In this document: positions 11,499 through 23,200 of the stretch, piece after piece
Numbering within the stretch: position 1 is the first letter of the stretch
How the letters are laid out: each line of letters starts with the position of its first letter
DNA from: Arachnopeziza araneosa
Taxonomy: Eukaryota; Ascomycota; Leotiomycetes; Helotiales; Arachnopezizaceae
Reading direction: 5' to 3'
Assembly (NCBI GenBank): GCA_003988855.1
Contig: QYAI01000131.1
Coordinates: 33,773-97,772 of the forward strand
DNA: 64,000 nucleotides
The notes under the pieces: generated by a model
The model's database searches: none
What the model was told of the DNA's origin: nothing
What the model saw: only the letters and a program-made list of their open reading frames with translations
Made by a program: the position numbers and the translations under genes

Positions 11499-12595
11499 GT
11501 AAATTCGAAAAGGACTTGGGAACAAGGAGGTAATGGCTTAGCCTCGCGTGTCTATCCCGTCCTACCTACCTACCTACGAAGAAGTGAAAGGACCCGTCTT
11601 ACCAGCACAACATTCGCCTGACAAGGTCTCACAGGTCTCTCCAATAGACGTTAAATTGTTCTAGGAAACTTGCAATAGTCATTTTCATGAGTTCATGTTT
11701 TCTCCTCTTTTCCGTTAACCCACCATGTTAAGAGCAAGGATGGTTGAAAGAGATCGGCCAAGATGGCTCCAATGAGATACGCGGCTCGAATCCCGACAAC
11801 CCATTTTTTAAGTTTTAGATCCGTCGGATTTCATACTCTTCATCGTTTTCGTGTTCGTGAGGCGGTCATCCGAATGTGTGCATCAAAATCTGACGTTGGC
11901 CCGGGAGGCTGCTTTCCTGGTCAGCCTTCGGTATTAAACACTCGCGAGGAGGCTACCATTGGATACCACACCCATCCTAGAAACAGGAATGAATATAATT
12001 TTAGAATTTAACCGTAAATGCTCCGACTTGAAGGAATCATGTCAATTCATCTTTTGGCGAGTGATGATCGGAGAAAACCAAACAAGGCAATAGCAAAGTC
12101 GGTTTGGGTTACCCACTTCTCGGCTGCGAGCAGATTGATCGACCAAGAGCACATTACAAAAACCAGGATGGCAGTCACATGCTTGCCATGCACGATAATC
12201 AAGGAATAACATCGCTAAAATTAAAGAGATGAATACGCATAACCTGCTTGGAGAATACTCTAGAATCTTATGGAATGAGAAAAGCAAAGGATGACATTAG
12301 CCTAAATAAAAAGCTCAAACTGCTTTATCAAGAAGAAGTCTTGTCGCGTTTCGCAAAATCTTTTGCAGAACGACAACGTCATTTTCTCCAACCTCCAGTT
12401 CTCGGACGGCTCCATTAAAATTGGTACAAATTTTCAGCGAGAACAACAACCTCAACCTCAAAAGGTTTATTTGACAACTTTGTCAAATAATTTGCATCCG
12501 CCTCGAGAAACAGTCGTTCTCTTCGAATTCCCCAAAACTAAAACAAAGATGATAGGTTCCTCGAAGGCTCTCAACAAAACCAGAAAAGCTAAAGG

Positions 12596-12889
12596 ATGAT
12601 CTACCAAAAGCACTTGCGTCAAGATATGAAGGAGATATATCAATATAAGGTTGAGCGAGATAGGCTGAAAGAGTGGTTACCTTCCAGAGCCTTGCACAAA
12701 CTGCGCCATTTGGGCTACCAGTTATATAAGATCAACCTCCAAGCCGCCGGCTATCGCGTCCGAAAGACGAAGCATTCCAGGATCTCTCAAGCCATCAAGC
12801 TGCCGCGCAAGCGCGAGTGGCAAGCCAACCTTGTGGTCAAAGCCGGTCTACCTGGCCCTAGCAAGCAAGTCAAGGACAAGCCTGAGTAA
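12596..12889 (+). CDS. Possible small basic protein, 97 residues
   Basis: The frame begins with an ATG that overlaps the stop of a preceding open frame. Its second half uses C or G at many third positions (GCC, GGC, CGC, AAG, CTG), unlike the surrounding DNA. The product is rich in Lys and Arg (for example RKTKHSRISQAIKLPRKREW) and has no signal peptide or recognised domain. It could be an exon of a larger gene or a fragment. I do not recognise the family. Confidence 0.2.
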   Translation: MIYQKHLRQDMKEIYQYKVERDRLKEWLPSRALHKLRHLGYQLYKINLQAAGYRVRKTKHSRISQAIKLPRKREWQANLVVKAGLPGPSKQVKDKPE

Positions 12890-15800
12890 CATCTACTTGG
12901 TCTCTATGCAATGCAGTCACAATGCAACATTGACCTTCCCCAAGTTCCGACTGCGCCTTGCTGGATCCCTCCTTGCCGCAGGAGGATGAATGATGACGCT
13001 AGGTAACATGCGGCACTTTTAAGGGAGGCAGTTGGTCCAACTGCATTTGCATCCGTTGCAAGGCTGATGGGAGGAACTGTAAGTAAGATGAGACAATGGA
13101 AAGTCGCCAAGAAATCCTGCCAGATCAATCTCTGTATCCGCATCTCCAGGTCACCCATCCAGCAAAAGTCAAAATTTGGAAGGCTAGTAAGATGGGACGA
13201 GATTCGCTAGCTTTGCAGTAGTTTTGTCGTTAAAGTAAACCTAGAAGCCGTGATTTACCAAGAAAATGCGGGATAGATATTTTACACCAACGGAGCCATG
13301 TCCGTCAGCATAACCGCTAGTCTGACGCGATAGCTTTCGATGCCGAGTAGGTGAAGGAGTTCTTTCTAATGCCGAGATCTCCAAGGTCCGATTGTATTCG
13401 GTTCCTGCAAGGTTTTCATCGTCCAGGGCTAGCGTCCGCTCCAGAGACGAAAAGCGGTGGCCGCATATACGATGTGAGAAAGAAGGACCGTTTAGAAATC
13501 GAGAGATATGACTCGATCCGGGAAAATGGAGGTGCTTGAGAAGAAATCCGATGGTTTGGATCCGTGATATCCCTCAGCCCTGCACGCGCAGACAATCATA
13601 TTAAACTTCGGGGATTCCCCACTATAGCCTAAATACGTTGCTTGATCCAATGCTGGAGTTTCTGCTCTGGAGCCTTATAACGTGTCATACTTCTTCAAAA
13701 TAGCTTGTGGACTTCTATTTCCATCAACAAGAAAAGGCTGGCTTCACAGGAAGGATCAGATGCCACCCTGCCTAGCCACTTTTCAGATGACGTTGCACTC
13801 TCGCTATAATTTGGAGCTTGGGAGGCAGAAATCTGGCCAGCTGACCACTTGGTCAAGCAGCGCAGAAGATTTTGGAAAATCATCGATGGTAAAAGTTCTG
13901 CCGTGGAAGAGACACGACTAATTCGATTCGACTGGGCACCAAGAGTTGAAGAGCTTTACGAAAGAATACAGGAGAAGTAAATCCGTCCTAATAGCTACCT
14001 GCTTCCCCCACTTGGGAAAACACGCCATCACACATACCCCCCACATGCTATCTTTGGTATGCATCAAGCATTTTCGAATGTTCGAATGATATTCTTGCAC
14101 TGCCTCACCTAAGAATGATGTACAACAAGGTCCTGCTCGTAAATGCCGGCAAGCGGCGTGGCTCGGTCTGGAGCATAGTAGATATTGGATATGTGGCATC
14201 GAAATTCTGAAGCCCACCTCTCAGTTGGATTAAAGTAAGCATTGCTTATGATGTCGGTTCATCTCGAAATAGACGGAACATATTAGTGACGTATACCGTT
14301 CTCGCGGGAGTCGCGGTACAGTCCCGACATTTCGCAACAGCAGTCATGTAGGCGAAAAGGCACTCGCACAACTAAAGCATATAGCCATAATCTAGAACGA
14401 AGCAAATGCTCGAAGAACGTCACTCACATGACCACCAGACCGTTTGCGGAACCAAAGATCCTCAGGATCGATATGCAAGCTAACAGCTCTTTGAGACATG
14501 GTGGCGTTCGGTATGTGGCTTTTGGCGGACGCGGTTCACATAACACATTTCGACAAATTGAGACTAATTCTGCGGTGGAGTGCGGCACAAATGTTTCAGC
14601 GCGTTAGAGCGAACATTTTAACTTTCCACAGATGCCGCCTGAAGGCTTAAGATATGGAAAGCGTTCCTATTGGCTTTATGTACGACAAGTCTCTACCCAT
14701 GTCTTACGTCCGTAACAATTGTTTTCTGTGCGAAAGCTTCGGCGACTCCGTCAAAAAGAAACAGCTACTGCGGCCACAATTCCAGCAGTCTGGTAAGTCG
14801 CCGATCAGGCCAAACTCGACAAGATTGTGAGGATTTGGCGTCGACAATAGTCTGAAAGCTAAGCTGAGGGAACGTAGATAGATGTCTTAAGAGAATTTTC
14901 TTCTTGACAATTCAATAATCTATACAGAAAAGCAATAGAAAACGTGACTTGCTTCGCATAAGTGGCTTGGTAGACGGAATAGAGGGAGATATGATGCCTG
15001 AATGTGCCTGGTAATTTAAACAGTAGGTTGGAAAGAAGATAAAAGGCATCGATAAATGCAGAACGAATTGTACAGTAAAGTATAAACGACCACTGACATT
15101 AAACAATGACTTTGAATATCCATCCCAAATGCGGAAGTCTCTTGTGATGGAAGAGGGATTCGTTCTTGAATAATTTAGTTTCACAAATCATTTCGTAGAG
15201 GAAAGTCAAGTGTGCTGGCTTTATCTCCTTTGGATTGCGGAAGAGCAAAGCGGTGGTGTGGTTTTCGATGAATATATACTAAACTAAGAGGCAAGCATTT
15301 CAGATGACAAATTTCCATATAAAATACGCGTCTGCCGAGCGTTTCTATGCTTTTTGGGAGCATTGGAGGAAAGCTTCGACGATGATGAATCGAAAGAAAC
15401 AGCAACCGACTTCGGGAGAGTGCAGTAACAACAAACACTCGCGTAAAGGTCAGGTTGCATTGCCTTTTGCCTGAGTATATGTAGGGTATCTTGCCATTCT
15501 CAAGGTATTCGTAGGGTTGAAAGCATCGAATGACGTGAAGAATGAGGTTATGCTCGTTGTGTAGGCGCGAGGTTCGTAGGAGCATGTTATGGATAATGCG
15601 TCTCAAAAACAACCACTACTTGGGTCGTATAGTACGAGGACAAAAATTCTCCTTGCTGATAGTTGGTGAGAGAACAAGAGGAATTATGCGGTCGTTCTTC
15701 TTATTGTCGGTATTGTTGTGTCCTTCTCGATTGAAGCATAGTTTTCTCTAAATCAAAAATCGAGGAGAAGTTAGCGACGGATTTGGTGAAGAAGAGCGCA

Positions 15801-18800
15801 AGTATCATGGTTCCAACCTCTGCAAACTGTAGGTGGCCACCAAACAGCATTCAGTCGTTGTTCTTTGGTGTCATATCCGCTGTTGTCATGGTCTATCTGC
15901 TGAAAACGAGGTCAGATCAACGTCGCAGATTCCGAAATCACAAAGGATGCTCAAGGCTTCCTCCGTTCTCCTTGCTCATTGTCAAAAAGCGTTTTCAAGA
16001 TCCATATGAACAATGTCTGCTATGGATATTATGGTTGTAGAAGTACGCCATTTGTTGGGAGAACGACTACGGTGTTGGTCCAACATCACGCGAAAATTCA
16101 ACCTAGAGACCCCCAGCTCCAACTCTCCTTTCTACCTGCTGGTTCTATCACAGGTTTCATGCTACAATTTCAGTGCAATTGCAAACTCCGAGTTCAAAGT
16201 TGTTGATGTGAATGGCTTCATCTTCTTACTCGAGCCTCGCAATGTCATCAGAAGCCGGAAACCCGATCTCTGGTCGTCAGAACACGGCTTGTGCAACTTC
16301 TTCTCGCGCCTTCGTCCAAGCCACTTCGAAGCTAACGCCTTTTCTAGCGTGCTGTGCTATCCGCTCAGGCCGATAGCTGTCTTCCGCTGCTTCATTTGGT
16401 TGTCGACTTCCGCCTCGAGCAACACAGCGGCGCTCAAGATCTCGGCATAAGCCCCAAGGCTTTTCAATATACGACGGCTATATCTCTTGTTATATTTCGA
16501 TATTGTATAGCTTGAACGGGCAGACTGAAAGGGGTTCAGCGAGTCAGGTAGACCGAGCAAGTCCCAGAGTTCTGGTTCACCCGTCTTTCTCAATTTCGGT
16601 CACACATCAACCTCTGCTTGTGCAGCGCTGTCACCTTTTTCAGGGGACGTCCAGGATCCAACGAAATCACGATTTCTGACTCCTCGCAGGGTAGTGTTTG
16701 GCATTAAGACTCATTGACCTGGGCAAGCCTTAGACTTGATCATGGCCGACGATGGAAAATTTGGTCAGGAGATATGAACGAACGAATGTACGACCAAGTT
16801 CTCCCAAAACTTTCAGCCCCTGCTGGTTTCCTCTTTCGTAGCTCTGATGCAGCGTTCGCATAGTGGACTGCACTGTGGAATCCGAGGACATTTCTCAACC
16901 CTAGCCTATCAAAAATCGCCTGTCAAAATCACCGATTCACGCCAAACTCCTTCGAAGCATCAGGATGGATGAATCTGATCTGCCTAGCTTAGCATAGTAT
17001 ACTTTACCCACGCTGTCGCATAGGATACCACTATTACACAAACAACTCAAGGGATCGATAACAAAAGACCATTTAGTGGCATTCACAGAAGCTTCACACG
17101 ACACCAGCTGCTTCTGATTGTGATGTCAATCTCAGGGCCCTTGATGCACTATTTCAATCGGTCGGCTGCCAAAAAGAGTATTACACGATCGATCCTGTGA
17201 GGGCGCGAGGCTGTGTTTTGTAAAGGGCCATTTTTTGGGGGACGGTTAATCAGGGTTTTCATTTTCGGATATCACATCGGGCAAGTCTACCCAAGATAAT
17301 TCATCCAGTACCTGTACAGTTGGTTAGCGTTTTCCTAGAGCGGCACAGAACGCTCGAAGTGAGGAAAATGCTTGTCGATGACCATGAATGACTTTAGCAG
17401 TTGTTGCACAAGGGATAAGGTTGGACCTGATGAACGGTTGACGGATTTATGAACCGTTTTCTGGAGAACCTAGCCAAAGTCTGCAAAATCAGCCAAATCC
17501 TTCAGACGCCGCTAAGATTCTCACTGTGGCTGTATTCGACCGACCTGAACCGTTTTCAATGTCTCAGGAAACCTTCCGGACATGCTTCCGCACTGCTATC
17601 CAAGACAAGGGTCAAACTTATCTCCGCTGCAAGGGAAAGGCAGAACATTCCAAATCTTGCAATACCGAATCGATCTCTTTCTCCGCCATCTACAGTCTAA
17701 GATAACCCGCGACCAACAACGAGATTCATACTCACGTGGCTGGAAGCTCATTCTGATACGATAAGTACAAATGCAACACAACAATTCGGGGCGATCCGAT
17801 CCCCTGCCCTATAAACGTCTTCCTAATGACTCGCATAAGCACTTACTTACTCAAGACCTTAGTAGCAGATTTGGGCTCAAGCTTATCCTGCAGCACAGAT
17901 CAACACTCGATCCCTTCAGCACCTTCCAAACCGCCTCCTAGCCGTGCTACGGACGTACTCGGCCTCAGTAACTTCTTTACAACACCTCCCGGACTTCGGT
18001 GGTCTTAGAAAACCCGTAGCGTTAAGCTTTGGCCCCTCTCCCTCCTCCCACTCTCTCAGCATCCACAAACCGCAAAAGAAAAGCTCACTCAAGCCACATA
18101 TCCACAACCAATCACACACCCGCTTTTTCTACACTTCGCCTAAGCGCCCGGGAAAGCCACCGTTTTGTATGACCGTCCAGAAATCTTCTTTCCTTTCCCT
18201 TGTTTCGCGTTGAGTTGGCTTCGCTACCGGTATCTCTTCCTCCCCAAGTTGCGAACGGGCAGGTATGAGTGCCCCCCTTCATTCAATCCCATGCTTTTCG
18301 AGCAAATTGCATACTCCCGTCTGGATTCTGATGGTACCGAGGTATCTCTAATGATTGTGGGTTCGCGTGTGATGTTTGTACAACCTCGCATAACAAGTAT
18401 CAACAGCAGTGTCTCTATATAATAATGTATTTCTATATCGCATACAATAAACTTCCAAGAAAAGAAGATAGGGACGGAGAAATGAGATGTCGTGAAATTC
18501 AGGACTAAAATAATCATACAGCGAACAGGTAGAGATGTGTAGATCGTCGTATGTTGTCTCTATGTACCCAAGAGAGACCCGTACCTTTGCCTGTTCCTGA
18601 CCCTACCCTTGAGTTACAAACTAAATCGAAGTGAAACCCAACTAAAGTGGTATCTAACGAGCCCATCCCCATCGCGCGCCATGGTCATACCAAATATTCC
18701 CTACTCTAGAAAGCCGAAATCCCTCAAAATAATATCTCTCCCTGAAGGAAACATCCCTCCCAAGTTTAGCCCGTGGTAGCTGTGAAAAGAATGACTAATT

Positions 18801-18803
18801 TAT

Positions 18804-20285
18804 CTAAGAAGACCCTGGCAGTGTAGGGTGAGTCCAGTTGTTATGACTATGATGTTGTGGCTGGGCATACATCATTCTCTGCTGCTGCGAGCTATGTTGT
18901 TGATGATGCTGTTGCTGTGAATACGACGATTGCATGGGCATATTCGCATCGCTGGCGGCTCGGCTCTGAGGATCCATTGAAGACTGTGGTGAGAGAGAGT
19001 GGTAAATGTTTCCCGGCTCTGGCTCGGGCAAGCGCTGGGCGGTACTGCTATAGCTGGTATCAGACCACGTTCTCTGATCGATTATGATGTTCAAGGAGGC
19101 ACCAAGAAGGCTATCCACTGAAATATCATCGTTCTCGGGGACGTACTGGAAACTGTGCGATCTCCCATCATCGTAGCTGTCTGAAGAGCCACGCCTCCAT
19201 CTTGATCTCCCATTTCCGTAGCTGTTAATGCTGGATTGCTTGGGATCTTGGTCCTGTGACGCGTTAGCACGGTATAACAGTATTGTAGATTTCTTCTCAC
19301 AAGATGCTTCTGCACTAGCCTATTGAGCCGCATCTGCAACGCAGCCACTTTCATGTCTTTCCCAAATCTGTCATTGAATCTTCGAACTATCTCCTTCCAA
19401 GAGAGTTTGTCGACAACTTTGTATTCTAGAAGCGTCTGATCCTCCTCCGTCAATGGCGCGTTGGAGAGAAGCCATGCGTACATAGCATCGTTTGAACTCT
19501 TTCTCTTTGGGCGTCTTCGAACCCTAGAGCTTGACGTTCCGGAGGAGAATGATTCGCGTCGAGTGTACTCTGATGCGGGAGGCGACCGGGCAGACATGAG
19601 AGGACTATAATGTGGGGGACTGTGAAGCTTTGCGTTTGGTCTGAATGTGGAAGGATTTGGAGCCAAAAGGATGGGTGTCTGATTGTTTGTGCGGTAGCAA
19701 ACCGCACTCAATGCAGGCGTTGGTGGGCCACAAGGACTTCGGCTCTCGCTGCTAATGCCGCCAGCAGACACGAGATGGGGGCTCTGATGCAGGCTGGTAG
19801 TTGACTGAGGAGTTCTCGCCGACTGCGGTGTAGCTGACACAGAAAAATTGCCAAAGTAGGGGCTTGGGCACACGGGCGACGTTGGGAATGCGCCATCAGA
19901 TGTCGAGATACTCAGCCCATACGGTTCCCTAGATTTCATGGACATGTTGTACCTGGAGAAGTCATTGTCCTCGCCTAAAGCCAGGTAATTTGGAGAAATT
20001 GTTGCCGGAGACAGTTTGATTTCCATCTTTTCTCTCATTGATGCCATGATTGGTTGTCTGGTGGGAGAACTGGTCGCCTGGATTGGTGTCACCAGAGTGG
20101 AATCGCAGCTCGCTGGAAGATTGAAAGACGAGACCTAGAAGCACGTTAGTGTTGCCCGGCAAGAGATTCTTCATGACGAAAAGTCTGATTGTTTCGTAAC
20201 ATACAGCACTTGATGGCGTTAAGATATGACCGTGATGGCGAGGTTGGAGAGCTTGAAGCGAATATTGGTGCCCCTCGGCTCCCAT
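18804..20285 (-). CDS. Putative transcription factor with a Myb/homeodomain-like HTH segment
   Basis: Three exons (introns 20135-20204 and 19254-19300) give 454 residues. I chose the ATG at 20285 because the donor GTATGT and the acceptor TTCTAG then join in phase 0 (LTPSSA to VSSFNLP); the uninterrupted second exon by itself has no upstream ATG. The first half is rich in Ser and Pro with many SP/TP sites (SPVCPSP, SARTPQST), like a phosphorylated regulator. A basic stretch (RVRRRPKRKSS) precedes a helical segment at about 240-305 (WLLSNAPLTEEDQTLLEYK, then SWKEIVRRFNDRFGKDMK). This has the look of a SANT/Myb-type HTH. The C-terminus is Gln/His-rich. It is probably a nuclear DNA-binding protein; targets are unknown. 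Unusually long gene-poor tracts lie on both sides. Confidence 0.75.
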
Positions 20286-23200
20286 TCTGATTGTTTCTGA
20301 CTCGGTGGAGAGAAGGAAAATGGCCGATAGTCGGACCGTTGAACCTTTTCCGAATGCGCTCACGGCTTTTCCTTTCGGGTTCGAGGTATCCAAGGGGTTC
20401 TTGTAGGGTTCGAGAAGGAGTTGTCTGACTCGAATGGAAATCTAAGCGTCGGGGTGGTGGTCGCTGCAATTATAGATATCACCCGGGAATCTGCCTTACG
20501 GAAATGTCGATCCGGGTATGGTTAAGGAGAGCCTCGTTGCTAGGGAAAGGTTCACTGGGAAGGTCTATAAGTTTATCCAGGCAGGTCGCGAGGCACAGCA
20601 CAACTGAGCCCTGGTCGTCGAAAAGGTCAATCTAGGTTGAATAATAAACGGTGTGGAGGGTTCGGACAGTGCGTCAAATGTTGTGGATGCAGGCAGTAGC
20701 CGCCGAACTAACTGCAATGGACCAGGTCAGGCAGCGGAGCAGGCACGGCACTTGTTGACTGGCTCAGTAGTCGAGCAGATTGCTGTCATTGCTCGGTAGC
20801 GTCGCGATGGGCTGCGGGAAAGGTTAGGGTGGGTGATCTTTGCCTGGCAGACGGAGGCAGGTATGCGCTACAGCCGCCCGTCAGCACACAACAGACGAGA
20901 ACTTCGGGAGTGGCTGCGTTGGGGAGGGAGGGGACCAGAAGAGAAGGGGGCGGCCTCTTGACAATTCCAAACGATAAGGAAGCCGGGGTACATGCACCCG
21001 GACCGACGGCTGTTCTACCGATTTCTCGTCTCGAGACATGTCGTTCGGGAACTTGGGCCTTGGGCTGGGACTTTCTCTCCGGAAGGGCGTCTCGGTCGAG
21101 TCTCTTTCCTGAGCAGGAAAAGCAGCGTCCTCGTCCTTGTCCTCACCGTCGTCCTCGTCCTCCAGAGGGGGAAGGCGTGCTCATCTCTCCTGGTGGGCCA
21201 TTCTCCACGGTCGCAAGGACTGCGTAATGAGATGCAGCACTCTAAGCGAAGGATCCGAACCTGTTCCCCATCCACTGAGCTGATCCTGCTCGATATGGTG
21301 GTGGATCTACCCTGTGGCGGTATGTCCGGACACCAAGTGAAGGCCGGGACCTCGACTACGGCGTCGACGATTGGGAGGTTTCCGAACCATCAGGGCGCGG
21401 CCAGGGGCTGCAATCTGCTAAGGGGCCTGCTGGTGCTGCTGGTGCTGCTGGTGCTGCTGCGTCTCCACCCAGATTGATTTCTGGCCCACCCTCATGCAAG
21501 CAGCTTCTCTCGCCGTGCATGGTGCTCCTGCTCATAACGTGATTTGATCGTGAACTCAGCCACGACCCGACAGTTTGGTTCTCGGTAAAGAACGAGCTAC
21601 GGCCATTCATCCTGGGCCAATCAGGCGGCGCGAAGAGGCGAGCGGCCGGGGGTGAGCGGAGCCCTGTTGGGTTGTGGTGTTCCTAGGCGCGCGGTTTAAT
21701 TGTGACTTCTGTGCAGACGCGGCACAGCACCGTGCAGCCAAGTCTGTCGACGCTTGACTGGCTGCCATTTAACGCGACGAATAGGAATTTACCTGGTCGA
21801 GCCAGGTGCGTCGTGGTAATGCAGGGGGCTCTATCCTCGAAGGGGAAGTCGATGCAGATGAAAGGGAAGAAAAAAAAAAAATATTGTATTTCAGGCGCTT
21901 GTCCAGTGTGTCGCCGGCGGTGACTCGCCTCGCTCTGTTGGTACCAAGATCGGCCTTGCAACAGACGGTCCTTCTTCACTGGCCCTGCGGATGTCGCGGT
22001 AGGGGCAAGGTATCAAGATCACTCGTCAGCCTCGCCAGAGGTCTTGGATTGTGATGGGTGCTGCATGAAGGCACTCAACAACACTGCACTGCTGCATGCA
22101 CAGCGCTTCCTCCGACCTTCTCCTAGTCTCGCATCCACGCCCCGATGACATGGATGGCTGAAAGGGGAAGGTCGACTGTTTCAAAAATCCGAACCGGTGG
22201 CTCGTCGACCAGAATTACTCGCGAGACAACAGCTCTCGTCAGGGCAACACCGTGATTCGCAAAGATACGCAAATGGAAGCGCAACTGGCGCCTTCCCGCT
22301 GATACAACGGCGGCAGTCCGATCAATCATGGTTCTTTGGTTCATCTGAAATATTCTTGTCATGTCGGTTGATCTGGTAGCAGCTTCAGCCTTGACAATAC
22401 ACTTTGCTCGGCTGATGGCCTGAAAATAGGTCAATCGAGTTGCTATTTTTTGAGCAGCTGAGTGATCAGTCCCCACGGATATTCATCCCTAGAACACATC
22501 CGTATTCTCATTTGCAAGCCAATGATATAATAGAACTCCGCTTTAGATCCAACTTCAGCCAATTTCGCAGTTTCCTTTCTTCCACGCTGAGGCTCAGCCA
22601 TGTTGGGTCCCTGTTTCGGGTTTTGGATGTGGTCAGATCCTGCCAATCAACAGAGAATTTGGAGTCGATTCTTCTTACTGCCGTGTCCCAACTTAGAAGT
22701 AGGCTTGAGTGGAAACCGGCTTGGAGGAAGCGGAGGGACGGGAATTGCCCGAGATCGATGAGCGGCGACCATCGAGAACAGAGAAGGCGTCAGCTGCCGA
22801 TTAACTCCGTTTTCGCCACCAACATACATCCTGCGCAGTGCGGGGTGGTCTGGTGCTTGTATGATGATAGAGCATCGAATAAGAGGGGGCTGTAACCCTA
22901 TGGAAGACCACATCAATTTCGAAATCCGCCAGAGTTAACATTAGCACTGCGGCTGGGTAAATCTGTAGATCACTGTACGACAAGGTCATTTCACCGCCAT
23001 GACAACACCAGGGCCGTCTGAACATATTGATGCCATGGACAAGTCTTAGTGGCTCAGGAGAGAAAGGACGCCTTGCAGGATCGACCAGCGAGCGGCCAGA
23101 AGAGAGCGGGGCTGTTGACGAGATTGACCACCGGTTTACGACCGTAAGGGCAGAGGCTTCTCAGAAGCATTTGATGATCCATGGTAGCGAATGCTCTAGC

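Larger units (their letters stand above)
11416..18803. other. Gene-poor tract, about 7.4 kb
   Basis: Between the FAD oxidoreductase and the Myb/HTH-like regulator I find no gene I can recognise. The open frames present (up to 145 codons, for example at 15181-15612 minus and 16013-16450 plus) have no domain, signal or family pattern. One short basic frame at 12596-12889 has better codon character and is listed apart. I saw no tRNA and no intact transposon. The tract may hold regulatory DNA, noncoding transcripts or decayed sequence. Confidence 0.5.

Noticed and set aside
15181..15612. 143-codon minus-strand frame
   Set aside because: No domain, no signal peptide, no codon bias and no neighbouring exon that extends it.
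16013..16450. 145-codon plus-strand frame
   Set aside because: Product shows no recognisable features; looks like a chance frame.
20829..21477. Long overlapping frames in GC-rich DNA
   Set aside because: Three frames and the opposite strand are all open, the products are Arg/Leu/Pro-rich without any family pattern, and part is a tandem repeat.
22440..22895. 151-codon plus-strand frame
   Set aside because: No family pattern and equally open frames on the other strand.
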